Assembly: GCA_008638375.1 (NCBI GenBank)
Contig: CM018032.1
Span: 57,231,382 to 57,295,381 of the forward strand
DNA: 64,000 nt
DNA from: Nyssa sinensis
Taxonomy: Eukaryota > Streptophyta > Magnoliopsida > Cornales > Nyssaceae
Direction: 5' to 3'
Positions 35,801-46,700 of this stretch are shown in pieces (within the stretch, counting starts at the first letter, position 1; every line of letters begins with the position of its first letter). A program made the position numbers and the translations under genes. The notes beneath the pieces were generated by a model, which was not told the origin of the DNA, did not search any database, and worked only from the letters and a program-made list of their open reading frames with translations.

Positions 35801-38751
35801 AAGTTGCTTAACAAAAATAAAATAAAATGAGAGGTTATCACCTCAGATATGTAAAGTGGCACAATAGCAGATGAGATGCCAATTCCAATGCCAGCAAGTA
35901 AGCGGCCAACTATCAACGTCTGTACACTTTGGGCCGTGGCACTGAAAATTTTGGAGACTCTTTGAGGCATGAGTTTTCAATAAATATAGTCAAAAGATCA
36001 GAATCCTTATCATTCAATGACGACAAAACTAACCAAAGAAATGCTCCAACTGCAAGTGGAATTGCATCCAGTACAAAAGTTTTTGTTCGGCCAAACTTGT
36101 CAGCCAACGCACCCCCAGTAAATGATCCAACAGTGGCACCAGCAAGAAGTGTGCTAACAATCCATCCTATTTAAACATTAAAAATGTAAAAAATCCTTAT
36201 CCCTAAAAATGTACATAGACCTTTTTTTTTTTTACAACATGTATAATTTTAAATTTGACTAACAACAGACCTTTTTCATTTTTTTTACAAGTAACATATA
36301 TAGTTTCAAATTTGACTATCACTGATAAAAGAAAAATATTTAGTTGTACCTTGCCAAAACCCCAAAATATTGCAATTGCAAATGGATTGAGTAGGGGTTT
36401 TTAATAAGGACAGTTGCTATATCATAGGATACTGAGATATGAAGATGTCATAGTCTAAATTAAAGCTAACACCAAAATAAAAGTAATTTGTATTATAATT
36501 CATATTTTCATCATATATCCAATCGAACTTGCCTTGTAAGACAGTGTTTTCTGCAATCCCTAGATCCTTGGAGAGGTACTCAAGAGCACCATTCACTACC
36601 CTGGAGCAGAAAGTAAGTATGAAATTGAATATTAAACTGCACGCATATTTAGGTGAACAGGAAATAGTTGCACCCTGCCATTCAACTTGAATTCAAAATG
36701 TCAAAGCCAGTGTTTAGATCATTACAACAGCTGGCATGGGCCAAATGGCACATATTGCATAAATGGTGGTTGAAGATAAATCAACTCATGAATTGACAAG
36801 TTTGGACAGAGAAAAAAAGATTTTTTTTTATCTCTGTAGTCTGTACTTAAACTAGGACATACCCTAGATGATATCCAAATAAAATGGCTCCCAAACACGC
36901 AACACCAACATATGGCAAAACAGATCCAGAAGATTTCCCTTGAATTTTGGCAGGAGCAACATCTTCAATATCTCCATCTGCAACTCAAATTCACACGATG
37001 CTTGTTAGGAATAAGGAGTGGATAATCCCAAGTATCAGAGTCCATGAACAAAAATCATGAAACTTAAATTTTATGGAGAAACTTAACAATGAAAAAGATT
37101 CAATATGACCAGAAATCATTTGATATCGATAGACCATCACAATATCAGAATAGCAACTGCCTTTTGGCATTAGATCCAATACTTCCACTTCAAATGCCAA
37201 CTTGATTTCGTTTTCTCACTGCCCCATCAAGAATATGTGAGCAACGCAGACCTAGCAATGATTATAGTCATTCTTCCTCCCAAAAAAATGCATCTAAAGA
37301 ATTGTCAACTCAATCAACCAAAAAAGTCATTACTGAAATTCATTTTTCCTTTCACATTATACAATGCCTACTAAACATCGCAGAAAAAGGAGCAGGAACT
37401 GCAGGTCATGGCACTACTTACACAGAATTATCAAAATCCATCAGATAAGGCAACCAATATGAAAAAGAAAAATCAAACAAATAAAAAGAAAGCATTACTA
37501 AATTATAAATGCTGAGGCATGAAAGTGGATAGCAGTGGCGTGAGTTCTGTTAGCAAGTAAGCACTTCATAATCTGTTACAACTGTGAATCCAGAGACATC
37601 ATGATTGTCAAGTTAAGAAAAAACTGACTGCGTTACACATTGAAGTAAGAATGTCAAAGAATTGTTTTCAATAAGATAATAAATCAAGCAAAATGGATAA
37701 GCATGCATCAAAAGAAAACAACCAGAACTACAAATTCCCAGAGAATTAATGCATGAGTTTTGAAGAAAACAAAGAGCTAGATAATCGACCACAACATCAA
37801 AAGTGACAAAAAACCAGCATCTTACTGCCTTGGCCTAAGATATGAACTCAAACATGCAATAGATATGAATGCATCTAAAGCTAAAAACCAGAACCAAAAA
37901 ATTCATAAAGAATCATTCCGCGAGTTTTGAAGAACATATAGAGCTAAGTATTTGAGCACAACATCCAAAAGCGACGAACAGACCAGAAGCTTGAGCCTTG
38001 ACTGCTCTGGCCCTGGCCTAAAATATGAAATCAAAGATGCAATGTATCTGAATGCCTCAAAAGCGAACAACCAGAACCAAAGGATTAATCCTCGAGTTTT
38101 GAAGAAAACGTAGAGCTAAGTAATCCAGCACAACATCAAAAGTGACGAACAAACCAGAAGCCTGAGCCTTCATTGATCTGGCCTAAGCCAAAGTTATGAA
38201 ATCAAACATGCACTAGATATGAATGCATCAAAAGCAAACAACCAGAACCACAAATTCGCAAAGAATTAAACCAAACCAAGAGTAAGTAATCGAGCATATC
38301 ATCGGAAGTGACGAACAAACCAGAAGGTAGAGCCTGACTGATCCGGCCTTGGCCAAAGATATGAAATCAAACATGCAAGCGGATACGAATGCATCAAAAG
38401 CAAACAACCAGAACCTACAAATTCACAAAGAATTAATCCACGAGCTTTGAAGATAACATAGAGCTAACTAATCAAGCACAACATCGAAAGTGACGAACCA
38501 TAAGTTTGAGCCTTGACTGATCTGGCCTTGGCCGAAGACCGAAACAAGCTTTCGACACCGGTTCTCGGACGACCATGCTCGGCCCCAATAGCGACCGAAC
38601 CGAGCCGCAATCCAAAGCAAGTAGACCTGTCTTTCATGCAGAGATTGTTCAAAGCAGAACTTGTGTTCCTGAATTCACCAAAACCCGGTAAAACCCTACG
38701 GTTTTGAATATTCAGTACGGTCCCTTTGACGGCAAAAGTTGAAGCTTGCAT
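26878..38751 (-). CDS. pGlcT: Plastidic glucose transporter, 13 exons, 545 aa
   Basis: Coding exons on the minus strand are 38751-38499, 36977-36863, 36600-36533, 36166-36034, 35941-35842, 35727-35615, 33557-33464, 33326-33173, 32087-31941, 31862-31789, 28187-28099, 27694-27580 and 27060-26878. They total 1,638 bases with consistent phase throughout. The start MQASTFAVKG resembles the Arabidopsis pGlcT N-terminus; residues 1-84 form a Ser/Arg-rich chloroplast transit region ending near AKARSVKAQ. Twelve-helix sugar porter motifs follow: DKFGRTK after helix 2, PLYISEISPTEIRG, FSPESPRWLFQ, QQLAGINAVVYYSTSVF, DKKGRKSLL, GAGPVPALLLPEIF and VVETKGRSLEEIE. Known family role: export of glucose across the inner plastid envelope after starch breakdown. 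Length matches the family (about 546). Intron 3 uses a GC donor. Introns carry a TRIM, SINEs and tandem repeats. No coding lesion was seen. Confidence 0.96.
27794..28075 (+). mobile_element. TRIM (miniature LTR retrotransposon) in pGlcT intron 11
   Basis: LTR1 is 27794-27865 (TGTGAAAGCTTC...CTCAACA). The primer site TGGTATCAAAGC follows directly at 27866-27877. A purine-rich tract, CACGTGAGGGAGCG, ends at 28004, and LTR2 is 28005-28075 (TGATAGCTTGATATAT...TGTAACA). The LTRs align over their whole length with several changes. Flanks ATTAA and AATAA match at four of five positions, as an old target duplication might. Total 282 bases, no coding capacity. Confidence 0.8.
29815..29905 (-). mobile_element. 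Degenerate SINE piece
   Basis: On the minus strand GGGACAATGGTGGTATTAA (A-box-like) is followed by CCTAGGCTCAAGCCTTAGG (B-box-like). It is strongly diverged; ends not resolved. Confidence 0.3.
29968..30066 (+). mobile_element. SINE with target duplications, pGlcT intron 10
   Basis: A 99-base insert is flanked by 18-base direct repeats that match at 16 of 18 positions (29950-29967 and 30067-30084, both ending GATCTTTAACA). The insert has an A-box-like TTGGATGAACTGGGAAGAAG and a B-box-like CCAGGTTTAACTC and ends in an A-rich tail (ATTAAAAATAAAG). The palindromic AATATTCCCAAGG stretch before the B box recalls the Au SINE family. Confidence 0.75.
34826..35157. repeat. Two-copy tandem repeat, 166-bp period, pGlcT intron 6
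   Basis: ACAACACTC...GAGTCTTGTAGTGTTGTGTG begins at 34826 and again at 34992. The copies stay highly similar through GTCCAAGGAGAAAT and ATTTTAATGTAC. The flank to the left (34669-34770) starts TGTCACGCCCCG and has a small GGCATGCTTGCT direct repeat, so the block may be part of a larger LTR-like relic. Confidence 0.85.
36527..36533 (-). other. GC-type 5' splice site of pGlcT intron 3
   Basis: The exon ends CAAG at 36533 and the intron begins GCAAGT, the usual context of GC-AG introns (AAG|GCAAGT). The intron ends AG at 36167. Joining here keeps the conserved LQGWIVSTLLAG in frame; no GT donor nearby does. Confidence 0.85.
37698..38531. repeat. Tandem array of five ~170-bp units reaching into pGlcT exon 1
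   Basis: The anchor word G(T/C)GAC(G/A)AA(C/A) recurs at 37803, 37971, 38142, 38308 and 38490, spaced 166-182 bases apart. Units share GAGTTTTGAAGAA(A)AC, AGAGCTAAGTAAT, CACAACATC, GCCTTGACTGATCTGGCC and CAAAAGCAAACAACCAGAAC with modest divergence. The right-most unit contains the true end of coding exon 1 and its donor (38499/38498). Confidence 0.85.
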
Positions 38752-40724
38752 TTTTACAATTTTACCTGACATAGATCCCAATAACCAAAAAAAGTCAATA
38801 AAAAATTGAATATCTAGAGAGAGAAAGTCTAGAGAGAGAGAGAGAAAGATCAAATTAAGTACATCAACATCACAATAAAACCAAAACAATTCCATAATAA
38901 GGGATTGAATTGAAGACAATGCAATTGAAAAGTCGATCTTATCGATCTTTAGTTCACAAAAATTAAACAAAACATGTAAAGATCGCGAACAAACCCCAAA
39001 GAAGAAACAATTAATGTGAAGCTTCATGAGTGAAAACTATACACTGAAATTTTACCGAATAGAAAGCTGATATCAGTAGCAGAATCTGAAATGAGAACGC
39101 GATCTTCGATTCGCTTCAACTTTTTTTTTTTTTACTCTCTCTCTCTCTCTAAATATTTCTGCGTTGTGTGCCTCTCTCTTCGATTTAGTCTCCCACAGAG
39201 TAGAAGTAGCTTTGGAGGTTCCGCAGAAAATAAAGGGTTGAATAGAAGAAGACTGTTTTGCTTACTACTTACCAACAAAGCTGGTGGAGAATACAACAAT
39301 GTTCTTTTAGTCGTCGTAGTTTTTTTTTTTTTTTTTCCCTTCAATCTTCAAACAAAACAAAATAGACTCAACTGGAAATTAGGTTTTAAAAAAAAAAAAA
39401 GGTTTTTGGATGATTTATTTGGATTTCGGATTAGATTTCGTCAGTTCAGTTGCGTTGGAGTTGTCGCAGGCGCACGTAAGATGAAGAGATGCCAAGATGC
39501 CACGTCCGTTATGTTTGGAAATCAAATTCCATTTTTTATTATTAAAAAAAAAAGTTTTTTTTTTTTCCAACATAACTCAATTTTTAGATCCTAAAATTCA
39601 ACAAATCTAACAAATTGCAATATAATTAGAAAGGAAGAAATAAATTATATATAAAATATTGTTTTTTAATTCATGGGTAGTAAATAGAGTTTTACTGAAA
39701 CATAAATTGTTCTTCGGATGTTGTGAAGAAAATAAGAGATAAAAAGGATAAAATAAATCATCCTTTTTAAATCAAATTCAAATTCCACCCAATTCGCATA
39801 ATTTAGAAGGGTCTTCAAAAATGAATTTTGTTTGAGAGTTATTGAATGTTATAGTGTTTTTTTGCTAAAGATAAATATTAATATAAATTTAAGTACATAT
39901 GAAATATAGTATTTTAACTCTTAGATAACTTAAGTTCAAAGAGTTAGAAATAAAGCGGTGAAAAAAAATAAAAACTCAATTCTTAAGTCATTAAATGGTT
40001 AAAACTTTATTTTATATATATACATAGAGAGAGAGGGATTTTCTTTTCTCTTTTTTCTTTTTTCCTGTGCTAAGATTTGGAGGATTCAGAAATCTCTCCA
40101 AGTTCTTAATTTTTTTAGGCCAACTTCCTTGAATTTGGACAAAATTTTCATCAACATCTATAGAAATAAATGAAAAATTAATGGCCTTGCTTCTTCTAAG
40201 CATTTCTGATATATTTTTCATTTGTTTGGCCAGTACTAAATTACTACAAAAAGAAGAAAAAAAAAAAACAAAGTTTCCCCCCCCCAATTACCCATCAATT
40301 TGATTTTGAGGCAACTAGTCAAATATGCTGATATCAATCTGTTACACCAGATTTTATAAACAGTGACAATGGGAACTAAGAGGAGAGACACATAGTGATA
40401 CCACCACTGATTGATCAGCCCCCATCATATGTATTGCCAGAATTACATGTTCCACATAATCCTAGAATCATATTATTACGATTTTGCTCTCCCTTTACAC
40501 GTACTGAAATCAGTATTAGTCAAGGGAGAAGCTCTCAAAGCTACATTACTAAACAATCAGAGTCTGGAATTGTTTACAATTCTAGTTACAAAATCAAATA
40601 GCTTCGATCAGTGAGAGTTAAATTCATCCAGTGTGAAACCCTTCAATTTGTACAAAAAATACCACCTAGGTTGGATAAACAAAAGCCAGGTATGCTGAAT
40701 AGCAGTGCCGTTAGAACCTCCAAA
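38752..40724. other. Promoter/leader of pGlcT and downstream flank of the TRM-like gene
   Basis: On the minus strand the pGlcT leader should lie just above 38751. A CT/GA tract at 39133-39150 is a typical plant leader or core-promoter feature. The rest is AT-rich, with poly-A/T runs near 39320-39335 and 39540-39570. A fragment near 39565-39630 (CTCAATTTTTAGAT ... AATTGCAATATAATT) resembles an arm of the fold-back family at 13.9-19.5 kb. No other gene was found. Confidence 0.4.
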
Positions 40725-43700
40725 TTAGCAGGGCCTGTAAGAGATTGCAGAGGAACCCAACCTGTTATCCCAAAGGTCCATCACAATTTCATCAACCAGC
40801 GTCTGAAATATGTCCTTGTCGATTTCAGCACTGATCTCAAATGCTTCAATCTCAAAATCTGTCCATCTCCCCAAGGAATAACTCATCTCCCTCTCGATCA
40901 GCTCGTCTGGAATCAACCCAGCTAAACCTGCCCACCTTCTAACCTCCTCGACAACCCCCTGAATCAACATCTCAGCATTCATGCACGATGGCAGTCTCGT
41001 CCATGCCTTGAACCCAGATTTTGAATATCGACCATATCTCGAGTCTAAATACTCTATCAAACAGTCGAGAAGAAATCCCCTAAGTTGGTTCCCTTCTTTA
41101 GTGTCCTCAAAACCAAGAAAGGAACTACAGTTCGTCCACATGAACACTTGCAAGAGTTTCCAGTTCATTAAGGAGAAAACAGCTTACAGAAAAATCTCTC
41201 TTTCCATCCGAATTATGTAGAGTTCCATTCCCAAACACCAGTTCAGCATTCATGATGACCTCCTTTGCATGGGCAAGCTGGCTTCCTTTTAATCTGGCAT
41301 CAGCAAGGTTGATACTGGATAACACATCAGAAATATGGTCGAGGAGATCAGTCACAGACTCACTGTGACTCCCACCTTTCCTTAATGAGGTTGCAGAATC
41401 CAAAAGATCTGCATTAGGTACTAATGGTTGTGATTCATCATAGGAATAATTGGAGTAAGAATGCAATCTATGTCCTGGAATTAGAAGCAAAAGGAAACTT
41501 CAAATAGTATCAGAAAAGAGCTATTCATTGTACCAAAAAAAGAAAAGAAAGAAGAGGTATTCAATCTGCCAAAAAAGAAGAAAAAAATACCCTAGAATGT
41601 AGCAATTACAACTTCACAAGGTAGTTTTAGACTCGAGACCCATTTGTACTTTACCCAACAAGCATGGAATTATAAACACTCAAAACAAGTAAAAGGAAAC
41701 TTCAAGTAATACCATAAATGAGGTATCTGATCTTTGCCAAAAGAGAAAAATTCCCCGAGAATGTAGCCAATCACAAGTTAGTTTAGACTCGAGAACCATT
41801 TACAAGGGAATGCTAGTTCCTTACCTGAGTTATCATCCAGACTGCTGGAAAAGCAGCTATCATTTGAAAATGAAGCTTCAAGAACAGATCCTGGACTAAG
41901 ATGATCATAGTCATGTGAATTGCCACCTGAAGCCCCTTCCGTTTTTGTTTTGGCCTGAGGTAAATAAAAAAATAAAAAGAAAAAAGTAAACATCTAAGAA
42001 AATAATTAAGAGGACAGCAAAATCAAAGTAACAAGAAAAGAAGCAAGAAAGAAATATTTTCCAATGCAGATGTCACTCAGTATGTAACAAAAATAACAAG
42101 AAAAGAAGCATGAAAAGAAAGAAATAATATGGACAGCAGTGCCAGCTCTAAGCCAACATCAGCATATGTTTCCGAGAATAGGTAGAAGAAGTTTACACCT
42201 AGAATAAATTCTCATATTGAAAAGTACCCAGCCATTTACCTGAACAAGAATAGTGCCTAGGATATAGCAGAGTAAGTTTAGAAATTTCATGAAGGTTTCA
42301 AAAGCATTTAAGGGATCAACTAGAAGAGGAAACCAAAGTTCACATAGTGAAGTCTCCATCAAGTTCAAAACCGAACTAGAGACTCTGGTCTGTGTCAAGT
42401 TTAACTGCAGACATCCCTATTCTTTAGATTCCCAGATAGACAATTAAAACGACCTTGAAACCAAAGGAACTGTGATCATGGTAGAGTAAGTTTAGAAATT
42501 TCACTGAAGGTTCAAAAGCATTTAAGGGATCAACTAGAAGAGGAAACCAAAGTACACAGTGAAGTCTCCGCCAAGTTCAAAACCAAACTACAGACTGTGG
42601 TCTGTGTCAAATTTACCTGCAGACATCCCTATTCTTTAGATTGCCAGATAGACAATGAAAACGACCTTGAAACCAAAGGAACTGCAATTGCATTGGCCTC
42701 ATGCTTCATATGAAATTCCTCTTACACCTATCATTAAGCAGAGTCGAATAGAAACAGTAACAGTATGTTATGTTTTATCACAGAAGCTTACTACTTGAGC
42801 AGTTGCCGTTTCTTATCATAAACAAAACTCTTTCTACTACAATTTTTTTTTATTTCCTCTTTCCCCCCTAACTTTTGACTTAATAACCCAAAGGATATGG
42901 GTTGTACAGAGTCCATCTCCAGGCACATCAGCAATGCATCTACAGCAGCAAAAGACATCTACGGGAACATTTGCAGTGCCTGGTTGCCTTAAGAACCCAT
43001 GTCTGGATATGAATTCCTAAAAAACTAAAAAAAGCAGCCCTACTACCAACAAAGAACTAAAAGCCACAAAATTCAGCTCTATAATAAGGCAAATTTCATA
43101 AATTATAACATGATACAACAAAGCACTATTACAAAACTAGATATTCAAGCTCGGGGGCTTCATTATCATATTGGAAGATCTTAGGCATCAAACCCACTTG
43201 GTAAAATTTGATTGCTGCTCTCATCAAGACCCAAGAGTTCTAGATTACCCGAACATGTAATAATCAACTAAATTACTAAATAAACCATAAGCTTCACTCA
43301 GTGATAGAACATATTTTAATTCCACTGTTAGGATATCTAGAAGCCCAAACTTATATTCTTAAAAATTTAGGGTTTACAAATTTGATTCCAATAATCTATC
43401 TTAAATCTTCTTCTCCTTTTTCCTTTTTTCTGACAAGTAATCTAACTTGATTCTTTATCCCAGATGATTTTGATTCTTTGTGCAAAATCCATGGGAGGAG
43501 AACTCAAAATTGCCTAATTGTTATTTTTTATGAATCTGACCAATTGCAGTCTGAAAATAATATCTTACCAAATCTCAAGCCTCAGCTCAAAATGGCATCA
43601 CAACTTCATATAACCGCCCAACCCCCACCCCCACCCCCCAAAACAAATACTCATTCCATGCATATATGCTGTTTTCTTACAAGTAATAGAGGTGTAGATG

Positions 43701-46700
43701 GTTAGGCTTGTTCAGGCAAAGAGATGCTCCTGACAAAAACATTGGAATGAATGGGGCCATCAGTTCATGGGGTTGAGGAAAGCAACCCTGAGAGGAAGGT
43801 CAAGGTATTAAAATAGCAATGTTAAGGGAGTAACAGGTTTGAGCTTTTCAAATGAGGCCCAATGGGCTAATGTTCAAGGGCATGTAGCTAGTTAGCTAGG
43901 CTACAAACTAGAGCAGATCATAACACTCATAAGTCATCTCCCAATGCTAGTTCAGGAAAAAATGTTCATGGAGAGCAATCTATGAATTAGTCTACAAAAT
44001 ATACCCATCACATAAGTTACACTAAAAACCAGGATTATAGCCATTTTCAAATTAGAAATTGACTTGGAAAGATGGGCAGATGACAACTCTATTTGTATCT
44101 AATGAGCATCCCCACAAATAAGAATTATTGCTGCCAGGGTGAGACCGATGTTACCTGAAATGTGGATCATTATTTTACGTAGAATGAGAACATAGATCGT
44201 CCCTTGTTATAGAATGAGGTATTGTGATAGAACGAGGTACGTTAGAGATAAGTTTTTTCAAATCTCTTTATTGAAATGAAATACATTTATTTGAAACGTG
44301 ATATGTTTTTTGATCGTATTTGTAATAATATTCATATATATATATATATACACACACACACATACACAATAGAGAAATTCCAACGAATCCAAATCATTAT
44401 AAAATAAAAATTCTAACAATATATGTATGTATTTTCTTATATGTTGTATGTTTTTTTGGGGCTTATGATATTTAGATTGGAACGCCAAATCTAGCATTCC
44501 AAATTGCTAATGATTCATATTTTGGATCGTGTGATACAATATGCAATTCGATAGGGAGGAGTGATTGTGATAACTATAGGTGAGACAGAGCTATTACAAG
44601 CTTCTCCATGATTTTGACTTCAGATTTTAATCATTTTCAGACCTATTTTAATTGATGTAGTTTGTCTTAAACTTCGGTTTAGGAAGGTTATTGTTAATAT
44701 TTAATATTCAACAGTCAATAATCAAAATGCTATAACTCCAAGTCCATTACATGAATCCCGTGTTTATAGATAGACCAAAAATACCAAAATAGCCACTACT
44801 ACCAAAATTAATAAAACAGCCCTAAAATTATAAAATATAAATTAACTTCTATTAAAATCTAAGTCCCACCCCTAGGTATAGGTTAATGGCAGAAAAAGTG
44901 GAGGTAAGTGCCTTACAAGCACGAGTCTCTAGTTTGACTCCTACTAAGTGCAAAAAATCTCCTCTAGGGCCGCCCATCACAAAATGTAAGTCTTGTCTAA
45001 GAAGGCTTGTTGAAGCCAGAGAGTTTATTCACCGACGAAACTGGAACAATGTTCGGCATGTGAGGTTCTCTTCGTACAAAAATAAAATAACAATCTAGTC
45101 CTCATTTCAATCCCACATCTATCATCCAATACCTATTACAACATGGATTTATTATTAATTCTCATTACTATATTGTGAGTTGTAATGTATGTCAAATCAC
45201 AAACATTTTCTCAGACCTACTCAACAAATCGCAAGCATTAATTCTTTCACAACAATCAAAAAAGAAAAAGAATACATCAAAAAACTTGAATATAATCTAA
45301 TTCATATTTATTCACCGTCTTCTGGGTCTATTTAGATTTTTTGGCTTTTCCTTATTTATTCTTAATTTTTCATACAATTTGGGAAGTCACAGTGGGTTTC
45401 AATTGATATTATCTGACATGTACTGACATCCCCCAAATGAAACCATCTGCCTCCTACATGATTTCATTCATGTTTGATAAACTTTGCAACTAAGCTTAAT
45501 AAAACTAATTGAGGAGAACATACACAATAAATAACAAGACATTGTCCAACATAAAGCCATCAAATAAGAAATGAATCTTTTTGTTGTCGACCTTAGAGCC
45601 AAAATTATTGGATACCAACATTTCTTCACAAACCAACCCTCCACTGAATCATTTACAAAAATAATGTTCCATTCAAAAAAAATATGCCAGATAAAATAGT
45701 TTACACTTCAAATTATTTGGAGATAACGACATACAGGCAGAGAAGTAAGAGTTATAACCACAATTTTATGCTAATTAATTTTTCTGATAAGCCATTTGCA
45801 GCGTTGGTGCAACAACTTTTCCAGCTAAAATGATATGTACTGCACAACTAATAATGCGTATAGCTGTATCAAAGTCGAAAAATAAAGGCTCACCAAAACA
45901 GTATTGGAAACAAATCATACACCATTAATTTCAATTTCACCAGGTGACTGCAAAATTCAAGAGTTGGAAATGCCATTGGTGTGACAATAGAAAGGAACAA
46001 CTGACCTGGAAAGTAATATTTGTGTTCAACTTATAACCACTATCGCATCGAACACTTTTCCAGTTAGATCCAACAGCTACATCATCCTGAGAAACTGGAC
46101 TCTCTGCAGTTAAAGCGGATATCAGCTCTTGGAGAATCATAGCAGTGGTTCTTTTTGGAGTACTTCCTGTTGCCAACTCATCCACTTCTTGGCAAGTCAA
46201 TTCCTTCAATTTTTGTTCTAGAAGGGCACCTAAAGCATCTCCCCTCCAGAGCAAAGGATTTTGAAAGCATGTCTTCACATCACTATTGTGCAATAATGAA
46301 TTTTTCTGTGGAGTACTATTACAAGTATCGTCATTTTGATCCCTTTTCTCCTCCATTTCTGTCTGGATTCTAATTGTACGCTTCACTGGGGAACTAAATG
46401 TGAAAGAAATAACATCGTTGTCCTTTTTGCCACCAGTTCTATTACTCTCTCCCGGATGGGCCAATCTGCTTTCAATGCAGGTGTGGTTCATATGAGGAGT
46501 ATCAAGTCCCATCCCTTTTCCAGTCACAGCATCACATCTATAATTTCTTTGTTTTTCAAAGCCGGAACTGACAGAACCAGAACTTTCACCTTGCCCACTG
46601 ACCATTGCTGACCTCCTCTTCCGCACTGAGGTTAAGGATTCATCTGGCCTGTTACAAGATTTCTCTGTATCAAACTTATCCACTTTGGCAGGCAGCCTTG

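Noticed and set aside
37698..38460. Regularly spaced repeats considered as a CRISPR array
   Set aside because: Units are contiguous ~170-bp tandem copies without unique spacers, in a plant intron.
41147..41187. 41-nt intron (GTAAGC...TTGCAAG) as an explanation of the TRM-like frame break
   Set aside because: Too short for a plant intron, and joining there does not lead into the conserved frame.
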